DNA from: Ructibacterium sp965146665
GTDB taxonomy: Bacteria; Bacillota; Clostridia; Monoglobales; Monoglobaceae
NCBI GenBank assembly: GCA_965146665.1
Contig: CBCTHE010000009.1
Location: 62,001 to 126,000, forward strand
Direction of reading: 5' to 3'
Length of the DNA stretch: 64,000 nt
Below are positions 40,701-50,311 of this stretch, one piece after another (within the stretch, counting starts at the first letter, position 1; the number at the start of each line of letters is the position of its first letter). The notes beneath the pieces were generated by a model. That model had not been told where the DNA came from. It searched no databases and saw nothing but the letters and a program-made list of their open reading frames with translations. Both the position numbers and the translations under genes were made by a program.

Positions 40701-43700
40701 ACCGTTTCCTCCTCTCCTTCCGCCCGGCAGCGGAGCAGCAGCAATTCTGTGAGGTTGCCGTTGACATTTTCATTGTTTCCCCCGTTGACAAAGCGGATAT
40801 AGCGGGCCGAAACCGTACGTCCAAGCCGCTTTATCTCATAGTCCTCACTCTGGCCGCTGGTGATGAAGTTCCCGATTTCCTCATACGTCACCCCATCCTC
40901 TGAGCCATACAGAGTATAGGAATAATTCCGCTCCGACCCCTTCCAGAAAGCCGCGGCCACAGCGTCAAAGGTGATGCTCCCGCCAAAGTCAAGAACCGCC
41001 TCCGCCCCGATCGTTTTGCTGGTCCACCTTGTAGTGAGATCCCCGTCAATGGCATTGGGACCGGCGTTTGCTGGCTCCGGTGCCTCGGTGACCGCAATCT
41101 CCCGGGCCCGGTGGGTATCAAAAAAGTTCAGCAACTCACCGGAGGTACTGCTGTAGATGATCCGGCTCATCTGGCTTTTGGTTCTGTCCTGGTTATAGAC
41201 CGTAACCGCCAGCTTGCCGCCCACGATTCTGTCCTCACGCTCCACCACCACAGATTTTTCTGGGTCATTTGGCACAATGGTATACGCCGGCAAGTCCTGT
41301 TCATCCAGCACCGGAATCACCGACGGATCCTGCATTTTCACCCCGTCCACATAGAGCTGATAGCCGTAATCCTCCTTCTCCGGCTGATGCGTCCCCTCCG
41401 GCACCTTCCATTGGGCAATGGGCCGGTCCTCCAGACTTTCCACGCTCTGGGGGGACATCCTGACGGTCAAATTCATCTTTCCATTTCCCTTGAGCCGTAC
41501 CGCGACCTTCCGTATACCCGCATTGGTCTCCTGCCCCTCCACCACCGGAGAGGACGGCAGGCCCACGGCATCCATGGCGCTCAGCGCGAACTCCGGCGCG
41601 TCGGTCTCCAGCTGCAGAACCAAACTCTTTCCGTTTCTGGACAGCAGCGCGGTCTTTTCATCCAGTATCTCAATATCCGCTCTGGTGTGCATAAACCAGT
41701 ACACCTCGCTCTCCCGGCTGAGCTCCAGCTCATCCCGCACCGTCAGGGAGGTATAGTCATCGCCGATATAAAACCCCCGCAGAACGCTGTCCGCGTCTGA
41801 ATACAGGTCGGACATATCATAGACCGCATAGCCGCCCGTTTCGCTCTCGCCGCTGGCGATCAGCGCTGCAAAGGTATCCCTTGCCTGTGAAAAATCCTTC
41901 CCGTTGTTGATCGTCAGGGTATTGTGTCCCTCTGTGCGCTTTCTGTAGATCGCGCTGTCGCTGACCCCAAGGTTATAGTCCTCCTTCCCCAAATCCGTGG
42001 CCCAGCGCACACCCATCATATCAAAGGCAAAGGCCCCGCTGTCATTGTGGGAATGGTAATGGGTGGTTTGACCGCCCTGAGCCGCAAACACAAAGGCCTC
42101 AGGGTTCGTATAATCCTCATGAATGGTCACGGATTCCGCACCGCGGGCAATCAGCATTCTGGGAATCTGCGCCGCATCCTTTTCGGTCACACCGGGCATA
42201 TAGTAGATAATATCCAGCGGGTTCACCTCCGGCGCGTAGATTCCATAGCCGGTGTAATCCCCGGACAGGTTCATCTTTCTCAGATAGGCCAGTCCCGGCT
42301 GGTTATAGTAACTGGCCAGGAAGGACTGGGAATAATAGGAGAAAATCCCCTCGTCCATAATGGTGTCGCCATTGGCAATACTGCCCAGGGGCGAGGTCCA
42401 GCCTGCGGCAAAATATCCGGTTTTGTCCAGTCCCTGATACTTCATCAGGCCGTAATCCGTCCCCGCAGCGGTGCTCAGACTTCCCACCGCCTTGGCCAGG
42501 TTGCTGGCACAGACATCCCAGTACTGGTTGCCCTCCGGCCACTGTCCGTCCGGCGCAAAGCCATAGAGGCTGAACTCAATGCTCCGGATGGATTTTTCCA
42601 GCAGATCATAGGACAGCTCCGGCGCCTCTTCTGCATAGGCCAGCGCGGCCAGCACCAGTCCGCCGTTGACCCAGAGGTTATAGTTACTCTTCCAGCGGGT
42701 GAAGATTGAGGACACGTTGACCGACGTGATGCTCAGCGTGGAAGCCGAGCCCGGCAGGCCCGCATAAAAAACACGATCCATAACAGAGAGGGAGAGCCGC
42801 TCCGCAGCCGCGGCCATGGTCTGTCGCTGTTCCTCCGTCAGCCCGTGGTAGAGCCAGTCATATCCAATGCCCAGTCCCGCGCTGAATGAGCCGGCATCAA
42901 TGGGATGATTTTCATTGATGTCCGGGTATTTGCAGAGAGCTTCAATCTCCAGCCATGCCCGGTCGGCATATTTCTGTGCGCCCGTCATCTGATAAGCAAA
43001 ACCCAGATACAGCATCCGTTTTTCAAAGGTCATGGCAAAGCCGTTCATGCGAAATACGTCCTGAAAGGTGTAAGTGGTGCAGATGGGCACAGTCATGAGG
43101 TTGTCCGCCTGGGTGACCACCATGTCAATCAGCCGTTTCAGCTCCGCGTCCGTGCGGCTGTCCTCCAGAATCCGTTCAAAATCAGACCGGGTGGCCATCA
43201 GCCGCGGATGCGCCGTACCGCCCTCCGTATTTGCCAGCACCGCCTCCCGAATTGCTTCGGCCTGGGGCCGCTGGAAAAACAGGAAGGCGTTCATCTGCTG
43301 GAGAGTGGACTGCTCTGTAAAATATCCGCTTTTGAAAACCTGCCTGTAATAGGGAATTTCCGCATCCACATCAAAATACATGGGCTCCTCTGACACCACC
43401 ACCATGCCGAAGGTATCGTCCAGCACATACCGGCCCAGCGCCTGCATGGCGAATTCCCGGACAGGGATCATGGCCTGACATTCGGAGAAGCGGATTTCCC
43501 GGTCCAGCGCCAGGGGCTGACCGTTCAGCAGCACCTCTCCCCGCTCCGTGTCATAAGCGCACCGGACAGCAAAGGCCCGGCTGATATCCTCCGCCGAGAG
43601 GTACAGGCCCCCTTCCTCGTACAAGGAAGGGTACAGAAGCTGGGATTTTTCCCCGTTCCGATACAGGTTCCCTGCATAGTGATGAAAACTGACCTTGTCC

Positions 43701-45064
43701 TGTAAATACGCTCGGATGGGCGCGTCGCTTGGAAACAGGCTGGTCTTTTCATAGGTGCCGTTTTCCGGCGGATTCACCATGCCGGTCACCTCAAAGTTTT
43801 TGAGCTTGATGGTGCCGGGGCCGGATTTCCCGGACACGGAAAACCGCACCAGGTTCAGACTCTTCATGTCGGGGTCCAGCGGTACGTTCTCCGCCGCCAG
43901 AACACCGTCAATATAAATATCCGCCGTGTGGGTATCCAGCCGCACAAAAGCCTTATAATTGAACCACTGGCCGGGCTTCACCGTGTTAACAAGATTCCTT
44001 CCGTCACTGGTCACAATCCCAGTCCCGTTCAGATTGGCAATCACGCTGTTGATCTGGCTGGATGAGGATTTGGTATCCCGGAGCAAAAACAGCTGTGCCT
44101 GCATATCCGTTTTTTCGGCCCAGACATCGCTGGACAGCATGAAGTACTGATAGGTCTTATTGCTGTTGTAGTTTTTGATCTTTTTGACCGCAATGTCCAC
44201 ATAGCAGTCGTCGCTGGTGCTCTTCTCAAAGATGATGCACTCGCCCTTGTTCACATTTTTGTAGTCGTACCGCTCACAAGTGATGGCGTTCGTCTTTGGA
44301 TAGGCCGTAAAATTGAAGTATGCGGCGCTGGAACTCGCAATGGCATGGCTGTAGAAATAGGTGAAATCCCCCACATCCTGATCAATGTACAGGTCATCCG
44401 CCCTCTGGTTCAGATAGGGCGCCCCGGGGATATCCCCGCGGGGCTCTGTCCCGCCGTAGAGGAGCAGATCGTCCACCACCATACCGCCGGAGCCCGCCGC
44501 CTGCACCAGCATCACGCCGGTGGCCGAGGCCGGGAGCCCTGGCACGCGCCAGCCCCTGAGCACGCCCCTGCCATCGGCGTAGAGGTCGATAATCCCCGCC
44601 TTTCGGTCACAGAGGATGGTGAGCTCCGTAAACACGCCGCTTCTGACTCCGCAGACCGGCTTTCCATCCAGGGTTTGAATCTGGTTTTTCTCAATCTTGA
44701 TCAGCGGAACAAAAGAACTGCCGTTCGCAATGCCGATCCGGGCGCAAACCGGGCCCACCGCCTCGGCCCGGAGCCGGAGCGAGAGCACAAACTGCTCCGG
44801 GAGCACTCCCGTAAAATCCTGGGAAATGCAAACCTCTCCGTTGGTTCCCGGGAGCATCAGCGCCTTGCTGTTGGCGCCCGCCTCCACAATTTTTCCCATG
44901 CCGCCCGTGATTTCAAGTTCCGTCACCTGGGTTTCATTGGTTTTGTAGCCGTCAAACCGTTGACTGACCAGTACCGTATCCTCCTCTGCGCAAATCGGGA
45001 TTCCCAGCGCACAGAACGCGGCCAGAGCCAGAACGGCAGTCAGGTGCAATATTCCATGTTTCAT
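40697..45064 (-). CDS. Giant secreted heparinase-II/III-like lyase with discoidin C-terminus
   Basis: 1455 residues. Signal peptide to ~26 (ALGIPICA). Two LamG-like modules (~30-210, ~230-440). A copper-amine-oxidase-N-like module follows (~470-590: GLYLSAEDISRAF, MIPVREFAMQALG). The (alpha/alpha) toroid starts HPRLMATRSDFERILED (~618) and includes NYNLWVNGGLVLAALAYAEE. The heparinase II/III beta domain has THYHSHNDSGAFAFDMMG (~1005) and ATDLGKEDY. An F5/8C (discoidin) module closes it (~1325-1450: AIDGDLTTRW, RYIRFVNGG). It resembles PL8/12/15/17/21-type lyases acting on uronic-acid polymers; PL family and substrate are not fixed. Confidence 0.85.
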   Translation of the reverse strand: MKHGILHLTAVLALAAFCALGIPICAEEDTVLVSQRFDGYKTNETQVTELEITGGMGKIVEAGANSKALMLPGTNGEVCISQDFTGVLPEQFVLSLRLRAEAVGPVCARIGIANGSSFVPLIKIEKNQIQTLDGKPVCGVRSGVFTELTILCDRKAGIIDLYADGRGVLRGWRVPGLPASATGVMLVQAAGSGGMVVDDLLLYGGTEPRGDIPGAPYLNQRADDLYIDQDVGDFTYFYSHAIASSSAAYFNFTAYPKTNAITCERYDYKNVNKGECIIFEKSTSDDCYVDIAVKKIKNYNSNKTYQYFMLSSDVWAEKTDMQAQLFLLRDTKSSSSQINSVIANLNGTGIVTSDGRNLVNTVKPGQWFNYKAFVRLDTHTADIYIDGVLAAENVPLDPDMKSLNLVRFSVSGKSGPGTIKLKNFEVTGMVNPPENGTYEKTSLFPSDAPIRAYLQDKVSFHHYAGNLYRNGEKSQLLYPSLYEEGGLYLSAEDISRAFAVRCAYDTERGEVLLNGQPLALDREIRFSECQAMIPVREFAMQALGRYVLDDTFGMVVVSEEPMYFDVDAEIPYYRQVFKSGYFTEQSTLQQMNAFLFFQRPQAEAIREAVLANTEGGTAHPRLMATRSDFERILEDSRTDAELKRLIDMVVTQADNLMTVPICTTYTFQDVFRMNGFAMTFEKRMLYLGFAYQMTGAQKYADRAWLEIEALCKYPDINENHPIDAGSFSAGLGIGYDWLYHGLTEEQRQTMAAAAERLSLSVMDRVFYAGLPGSASTLSITSVNVSSIFTRWKSNYNLWVNGGLVLAALAYAEEAPELSYDLLEKSIRSIEFSLYGFAPDGQWPEGNQYWDVCASNLAKAVGSLSTAAGTDYGLMKYQGLDKTGYFAAGWTSPLGSIANGDTIMDEGIFSYYSQSFLASYYNQPGLAYLRKMNLSGDYTGYGIYAPEVNPLDIIYYMPGVTEKDAAQIPRMLIARGAESVTIHEDYTNPEAFVFAAQGGQTTHYHSHNDSGAFAFDMMGVRWATDLGKEDYNLGVSDSAIYRKRTEGHNTLTINNGKDFSQARDTFAALIASGESETGGYAVYDMSDLYSDADSVLRGFYIGDDYTSLTVRDELELSRESEVYWFMHTRADIEILDEKTALLSRNGKSLVLQLETDAPEFALSAMDAVGLPSSPVVEGQETNAGIRKVAVRLKGNGKMNLTVRMSPQSVESLEDRPIAQWKVPEGTHQPEKEDYGYQLYVDGVKMQDPSVIPVLDEQDLPAYTIVPNDPEKSVVVEREDRIVGGKLAVTVYNQDRTKSQMSRIIYSSTSGELLNFFDTHRAREIAVTEAPEPANAGPNAIDGDLTTRWTSKTIGAEAVLDFGGSITFDAVAAAFWKGSERNYSYTLYGSEDGVTYEEIGNFITSGQSEDYEIKRLGRTVSARYIRFVNGGNNENVNGNLTELLLLRCRAEGEEETV

Positions 45065-45075
45065 CGTTATCCCCC

Positions 45076-47664
45076 CTATTCATAGACCACAAGCAGGCTA
45101 GTGGTAAACCGCGACTGGCGCAGAACTACAAAATCGCATGCCGTTCCGAATCCGGCGTAGGTTTTAATCTCTTCCCGGGTGACCGGCCGGATCTCTCCTG
45201 TCTTTGTCTGATAGCGTACAAGGTTCTGGGTGTTGATCTGATAATTTTTCAAGCCTGTGAAGGAATAGTCATATTCCCCGAAGATATCGCGGGTATCCGC
45301 CAGATAGGCAAAATTCCCTGCAATCCGGCAGACCTTGCCGTATTGATAGGTGATATTCACGTTGCCGCCCTGAAATTCCGCATTGGACAGGCTGTTGGGA
45401 ACAGCCTGTGCCCCCTCCCGGATCATGTCCACACAGATGGCCCGAACATAGCCTTTGCTGTCCAGCTTGACCCGAAAGATGTCCCCGCTCTCCAGATCGG
45501 CGCAGTTATCCTTTTCCACCGTCACATCAAAGGGCATATACAAAACCTGAAATGAGCCGCCGGACCAGCATTCGATAATCCGCATTTCCTCCCCATCCGG
45601 CGAGAGTCCACGGTAGACTGCCCCCGCCAGATAGCTCGTGTCGGCCGCTGTCAGCTTTTCGCGCTTGGGATCAAACCGCCACACCACCGCGCCGGCCGTC
45701 CCCGCGCTGTCCAAATCGTACACCTCAAAGGCATAGCCAGTGTTGTCTACCAACAGTTCCGTCCCGCCGACCACCGCGTATTCAGACTCATTGGGATCCT
45801 CCGGCACCTTGAAGATCAGGGTGTTTTCCAGATTGAAATACGGGGTGCAGGCCTTTGCGGCCGAGCGATAGATCACCGTTGTTCCCGGGAAGGTATAGCG
45901 CACCAGGCTGTTGTCCTCCGGCTGTTCTTCAAACATCATCAATCCCTGGTTTTCACAGGGAAAATCCAGGCCGGAGACCGCGCCGTCGCCGCTCAGGCGA
46001 TAGCGTATCAACCTTCCGTTCACATCCTGGGAAAGCCGCGCGGCCAGCTCCTTTTGGTCAAGCATTTCGCCGTCTGTCCGGACCCGGTCCGCGGTGGGAT
46101 AGACCTCCGTGCTTCCGCCCTGGGTCACCAGCCGCAGGCTGAGATTGCTGAAACCCCCGTCCGCCTGGGCGCTGGCCAACAGATAGCCATAGGTATAGTT
46201 CCCCTGCCCCGTCTCGACCGTCACCAGTTCTCCATCTACACCAAGGCGGAAGACCGCAACAGTTCCTGGGGCAAGCAGCTGGCCGCTCTGGTCAAAAAGC
46301 CGCCGGGAGCCTTTGTATACCTGGCCCTCCACCGTGATCTCACGCTCCTGTGCGCGGACGGTTTCGATCCGGCCGCTGACGATACCGGTGCAGATCCGAA
46401 GCGCCGCGTACTGCCGGTCCTCGGTCATAAACACCGCGGCCAGATCCCCTTTTGCCAGATCATACAGCGTGCCCGCGGCACCATCCGCGGCAAAGATATC
46501 AACCCATGTCTCCCATGCGCCAAAGTCCAGCGCAGCCGCCGCGCCGTTTTCCCAGCCGCCGATCCTCTGATTCAGCGGATCCGCCGATTCCACCTCCACA
46601 TACTGACACCGGCTGACCAGAACCACCTCCATTCTCCCATCCAGATCATTGTCAAGGCCAATCACATCCTCGGACGCGTCCGCAAAATATGCCGCGTCCC
46701 AGGCGGCCGGACGGCCGTTTAACAACAGCTGGCACCCCGGATCAAGCCGCCACGCCACTGTCCTTCCGCTCTCCGGCCGGGTGTAGGAAAGAGTCTGCCC
46801 AGCAAATGACTGAAAATCCTCTGCGGGAAAGGTCTGCTCCTGACCTGGCTCCGGGAATACTGCCACTGCTTGCCGGATTCCGCCGTGCTCCTGCCTGTAA
46901 AACACCGTGCACCGCCGTCCGATCAAACCGGTGATCTGGCCACTGTAACAATACCGCGTTCCGCTGATCTCCAGCCGGTCCGTCCCATAGTCTGTCTCTC
47001 CGCCCTGCAGGGACTGATACCCCGCAAGGCTGACAATGCCTTCTGTCTCAAAGAGGCCGTACAGCTGTTCCATCCACGTCTCGCCCGGCGTGTAAAAGCT
47101 CTGTTCCGCACCGGATACAGCCGCCTGTGTCCGGAGCAGGTTATAGAAAAGCTCTGCCGCGAGTCCGGGTGATACGGGTTCCGCCGTGTCCAGCTGTATG
47201 CCGTCCAGCATGCCATACCGCTTCGCCGTTACAAAATATCCCATTGGATACCCAGCGCTCCGGCTTTCCGGATCCTCTGCCGGCGCCCGGCAGCCCGCCG
47301 CGCAGACCGCCATCTTTACCGCCTCGCCGCCGGTGACTGGACGGTCGGGCTCAAAGGCGTCCGCCGGCGCAATCCATCCGCTCTGCAGAGCGGCATAGAC
47401 CGCATTACCCAGCTCGCTGCCCGGCGGTACATCCGAGAACACATACTCTGGCGTTCCCGGCGCCCCCAGCCGGAAGATGTCTGCCAACAGCTGTATATAG
47501 CCGCCCCGGCTGATCGTCTCCTCCTCCATATCCGGGAGGTCTGTCAGCTGCTCAATCAACATCTCCGCCTTGGAAGGCACGCGCACCGCCTCGGCCGAGG
47601 CAGATATACCGGACACCAGAACTGCCGTCATACAGGCGGCCAAAATAATCCAAAATCTTCTCAT
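45076..47664 (-). CDS. Secreted SLH-like protein with large unknown beta-rich body
   Basis: 862 residues. Signal peptide MRRFWIILAACMTAVLVSGISASA. Residues ~30-170 show diverged S-layer-homology repeats (TISRGGYIQLLADIFRLG, YVFSDVPPGSELGNAVYAALQSGWIAP, PVTGGEAVKMAVCAA). The remaining ~690 residues are beta-rich, with recurring segments such as GLIGRRCTVFYRQ and TVAVFRLGVDGELVTVE, and match no family I know. It shares an ATGA overlap with the SLH protein gene upstream. It may be a wall-bound scaffold of the degradation apparatus. Confidence 0.8.
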   Translation of the reverse strand: MRRFWIILAACMTAVLVSGISASAEAVRVPSKAEMLIEQLTDLPDMEEETISRGGYIQLLADIFRLGAPGTPEYVFSDVPPGSELGNAVYAALQSGWIAPADAFEPDRPVTGGEAVKMAVCAAGCRAPAEDPESRSAGYPMGYFVTAKRYGMLDGIQLDTAEPVSPGLAAELFYNLLRTQAAVSGAEQSFYTPGETWMEQLYGLFETEGIVSLAGYQSLQGGETDYGTDRLEISGTRYCYSGQITGLIGRRCTVFYRQEHGGIRQAVAVFPEPGQEQTFPAEDFQSFAGQTLSYTRPESGRTVAWRLDPGCQLLLNGRPAAWDAAYFADASEDVIGLDNDLDGRMEVVLVSRCQYVEVESADPLNQRIGGWENGAAAALDFGAWETWVDIFAADGAAGTLYDLAKGDLAAVFMTEDRQYAALRICTGIVSGRIETVRAQEREITVEGQVYKGSRRLFDQSGQLLAPGTVAVFRLGVDGELVTVETGQGNYTYGYLLASAQADGGFSNLSLRLVTQGGSTEVYPTADRVRTDGEMLDQKELAARLSQDVNGRLIRYRLSGDGAVSGLDFPCENQGLMMFEEQPEDNSLVRYTFPGTTVIYRSAAKACTPYFNLENTLIFKVPEDPNESEYAVVGGTELLVDNTGYAFEVYDLDSAGTAGAVVWRFDPKREKLTAADTSYLAGAVYRGLSPDGEEMRIIECWSGGSFQVLYMPFDVTVEKDNCADLESGDIFRVKLDSKGYVRAICVDMIREGAQAVPNSLSNAEFQGGNVNITYQYGKVCRIAGNFAYLADTRDIFGEYDYSFTGLKNYQINTQNLVRYQTKTGEIRPVTREEIKTYAGFGTACDFVVLRQSRFTTSLLVVYE

Positions 47665-49346
47665 GTCTGTCCCCCCTTTTCCTTGGCTGACTTGAGACGC
47701 CAAAGCAGACAGACGGCCTCCGCCCGTGTAATGGATCGCTTGGGCAGGAAATATCCCGCTTCGCCCCGCAGAAGCCCTGCCGCGCCCAGCCGTTCCACAG
47801 CCGGCCGGGCATAGTCTGCCGTCTCGCCAATATCGAGAAACACGGTGCCGTCCGCGGATTCCAGTGCGCCGCCGGCCATACGGTCCAGAATGACCGCCGC
47901 GTCCTCCCGGCTGATCGAAAGCTCCGGCCCAAACTCCGTATCTGAAATGCCTCTGACCAGCCCGTCCCGGACCGCCGCGCTGACACAGGGATAAAACCAG
48001 TCCGCCTCTGTCACATCCTGAAAGCCTGTCTCTCCGGCCCCGGTCAGATCCAGATTCAGAAGTCCGCAGACCAGCTTTACAAATTCCGCACGGGTAACAG
48101 TGTTGTCCGGCCGGAATGTGGCGTCCTTATATCCCGCGGCAATCCCGGCCTCCACCATCTGCCGGATCTCCGTCTCCGCCCAGTGGCCCTGGATGTCAGT
48201 CATCTCCGGCTCCGCCTCCGGCGTCTTTGTGGGTGCTGGTGTTTCGGTTGGCGCAGGTCTCTCACCGCCGGACAGGCCGCCGGAGGAACCGCCCCGGTTT
48301 CCGCCGGAGCCGCTGGCGGGACGTCCGGTATTCTGGTTCTGATTCTCGTTCTGTTCCGCCTTTGCAGCCTGCTCTGCGGTACACCTGTCAAAAGCAGCGC
48401 GGAGCTCCGCCGTGGTATTGATTCTGTCCAGCTGTCCCAGCAGGCTTTGAAAGACCTGACTGCGGTAGTAGTCGTTTTTCAGCGCCCTATACGGCCGGAG
48501 GTCAATTTCCAAAGCCTCATGCTGATCCAGCACCAGGATTTGAAGTTCAGCCGCCTGTGTGCAGGCCAGCACGCCGGCCAGCCGGACACAGCCGGCAAAG
48601 ATCTCCGCAAATGGCTTTTCCACCAGCATCTGCCGTCTGAGCAGTTTCTCTGTCTTTTCCCGGATTGGGGCCGTGGCCGTATCATACTGCTCCAGTACAG
48701 AATCCGGCATATAGCCGCCATAGAACATTATAAAATCAGCTAGGGCAAGGCCGCTGTCCTGGAACCGGGCAAGCCCCTCCCCCAGCATACGCGCGGACAA
48801 AAGTGCCGCGGCATCATAGCCGCCTGCCGGACTTTGTCCGGCCACATACACCGCGATTTCTGTCCCGTATTGGGCAAAAAACTTTCCGTCGTCTTCAAAC
48901 AGTCCATCCTGTTCCTTGAGCAGAGCCATCACCTGACCGTCCTCCGCCCTATTGATTCGGGCGGCCAACTGCGACAGCGCGCTGGTCTCTGCCTTGACAA
49001 AGATCCGGCAGGCCTCTCCATCCTGCCACAGGGCCCGGATATAATATCGGCCGTCCTGAAACTGCTCCGGCAGTCCCATACTGCCGGAGGCAATACCGTC
49101 AGTTCCAATGACCGCAGTTTTCAGCAAAATGCTCTCACAACCCGTCAGCTCCGGGGCTGTGACCGCATCAAGCTCCAGTGCAGACGAAAGGACAGTCAGA
49201 TTGACATAACCGCCCGCCTCTGCACGGACGCTCCACTGAATCACCTCGGTGCCGGAATCATAGTCCGCCCTGAACCCGCCGGCCAAGGCCGGACAGGCCG
49301 CACAGATCAGAACAGCGGTCAGCCCGGCGCAAATCCTACGTTTCAT
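47661..49346 (-). CDS. SLH-domain surface protein
   Basis: 561 residues. Signal peptide MKRRICAGLTAVLICAACPALA. An N-terminal domain with no known match (~25-330) is followed by a Gly/Ser/Asn-rich then Pro/Thr linker (~335-385). Three SLH repeats follow: IQGHWAETEIRQMVEAGIAAGYKD with FRPDNTVTRAEFVKLV; FQDVTEADWFYPCVSAAVRDGLV; FLDIGETADYARPAVERLGAAGLL with ITRAEAVCLLWRL. SLH trimers attach proteins to secondary wall polymers. It probably fixes the locus's machinery to the cell. ATG 49346 with GAGGAG; 23 bases after the permease gene. Confidence 0.88.
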   Translation of the reverse strand: MKRRICAGLTAVLICAACPALAGGFRADYDSGTEVIQWSVRAEAGGYVNLTVLSSALELDAVTAPELTGCESILLKTAVIGTDGIASGSMGLPEQFQDGRYYIRALWQDGEACRIFVKAETSALSQLAARINRAEDGQVMALLKEQDGLFEDDGKFFAQYGTEIAVYVAGQSPAGGYDAAALLSARMLGEGLARFQDSGLALADFIMFYGGYMPDSVLEQYDTATAPIREKTEKLLRRQMLVEKPFAEIFAGCVRLAGVLACTQAAELQILVLDQHEALEIDLRPYRALKNDYYRSQVFQSLLGQLDRINTTAELRAAFDRCTAEQAAKAEQNENQNQNTGRPASGSGGNRGGSSGGLSGGERPAPTETPAPTKTPEAEPEMTDIQGHWAETEIRQMVEAGIAAGYKDATFRPDNTVTRAEFVKLVCGLLNLDLTGAGETGFQDVTEADWFYPCVSAAVRDGLVRGISDTEFGPELSISREDAAVILDRMAGGALESADGTVFLDIGETADYARPAVERLGAAGLLRGEAGYFLPKRSITRAEAVCLLWRLKSAKEKGGQT

Positions 49347-49369
49347 ATTCAAACTCCTCTCCTGGGTTC

Positions 49370-50299
49370 TCAGCCCTTAACCGCGCCGATCATGACGCCT
49401 TTTGTGAAATATTTCTGTATAAACGGATACACACAGAGAATGGGAAGCGTCGCAATGATGATGACCGCGTATTTGATGGTCTCACTGATAAAACCCAGCT
49501 CTGAGTAGTTGGTTCCGTCCGCCATGTCGGATACATTGTTCTGGATCAGAATCTCCCGCAGCAGAAGCTGCAGAGGAAATTGTTCCCGCTCCTTTAAAAA
49601 CAGCATGGCATGGAACCAGGCATTCCAATGGGAGACCGCATAGTACAGGCCGATCACGGCCAGCGTCGCCTTGGACAGGGGCAGAATCACCCGGGTTAAA
49701 ATGGTGATGTGCCCCGCCCCGTCCAGCCTGGCGGACTCCTCCATACTGTCGGGGATGGACAAAAAGGATGTCTTCATGATAATCAGGTTAAAGGTACTGA
49801 TGGCACTGGGGAAAATCAGCGCCCAGAGACTTCCGTCCAGTCCCAGATCCTTGACCGCGAAATAAAACGGAATCATTCCGCCGCTAAAAAACATGGTAAT
49901 GACAATCATAATCATAATGGGTTTTTGGAGTTTCACCTGTTTTCTGGAGAGAAAATATGCTCCAATGGTGGTCAGCACCAGATTGACCGCCACCCCGGCA
50001 GCCACCACAAACAACGTGTTGCCATAGCTCCGCAGAAGCAAGGGATTTTGGAATGCCATTTCATAGGCCGCAAAAGTAGGCGCAATCGGCAGGAGCAGAA
50101 AGCCCCGGTGTGTGATCAGCTGCTGCGCGCTGGACAGGGATGCAATCAGCACATAGTAGACCGGATAGACCATGACCAGCGCCAGCAGGATCATCACCGT
50201 GTTATTCACCGCATGGAAGACCCGGTCCCCCAGTGTGGTTTTGATTTTACGCGGCGGCCCTTTTCGCATCCATGCCGCCGCAGTTTTCTTGCTTTTCAT
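49370..50299 (-). CDS. Carbohydrate ABC permease, CUT1 type (LplC/YtcP-like)
   Basis: 309 residues with six membrane helices. The ABC contact loop is EESARLDGAGHITILTRVILPLSKA (EAA motif) near residue 200. The C-terminal YPFIQKYFTKGVMIGAVKG is the family ending. The second ATG is used because the first abuts the Shine-Dalgarno. It forms the channel with the LplB-like partner 12 bases upstream. No ATPase gene is in the locus; such systems share an MsmK/UgpC-type ATPase encoded elsewhere. Confidence 0.93.
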   Translation of the reverse strand: MKSKKTAAAWMRKGPPRKIKTTLGDRVFHAVNNTVMILLALVMVYPVYYVLIASLSSAQQLITHRGFLLLPIAPTFAAYEMAFQNPLLLRSYGNTLFVVAAGVAVNLVLTTIGAYFLSRKQVKLQKPIMIMIVITMFFSGGMIPFYFAVKDLGLDGSLWALIFPSAISTFNLIIMKTSFLSIPDSMEESARLDGAGHITILTRVILPLSKATLAVIGLYYAVSHWNAWFHAMLFLKEREQFPLQLLLREILIQNNVSDMADGTNYSELGFISETIKYAVIIIATLPILCVYPFIQKYFTKGVMIGAVKG

Positions 50300-50311
50300 T
50301 GACATCCTCCT

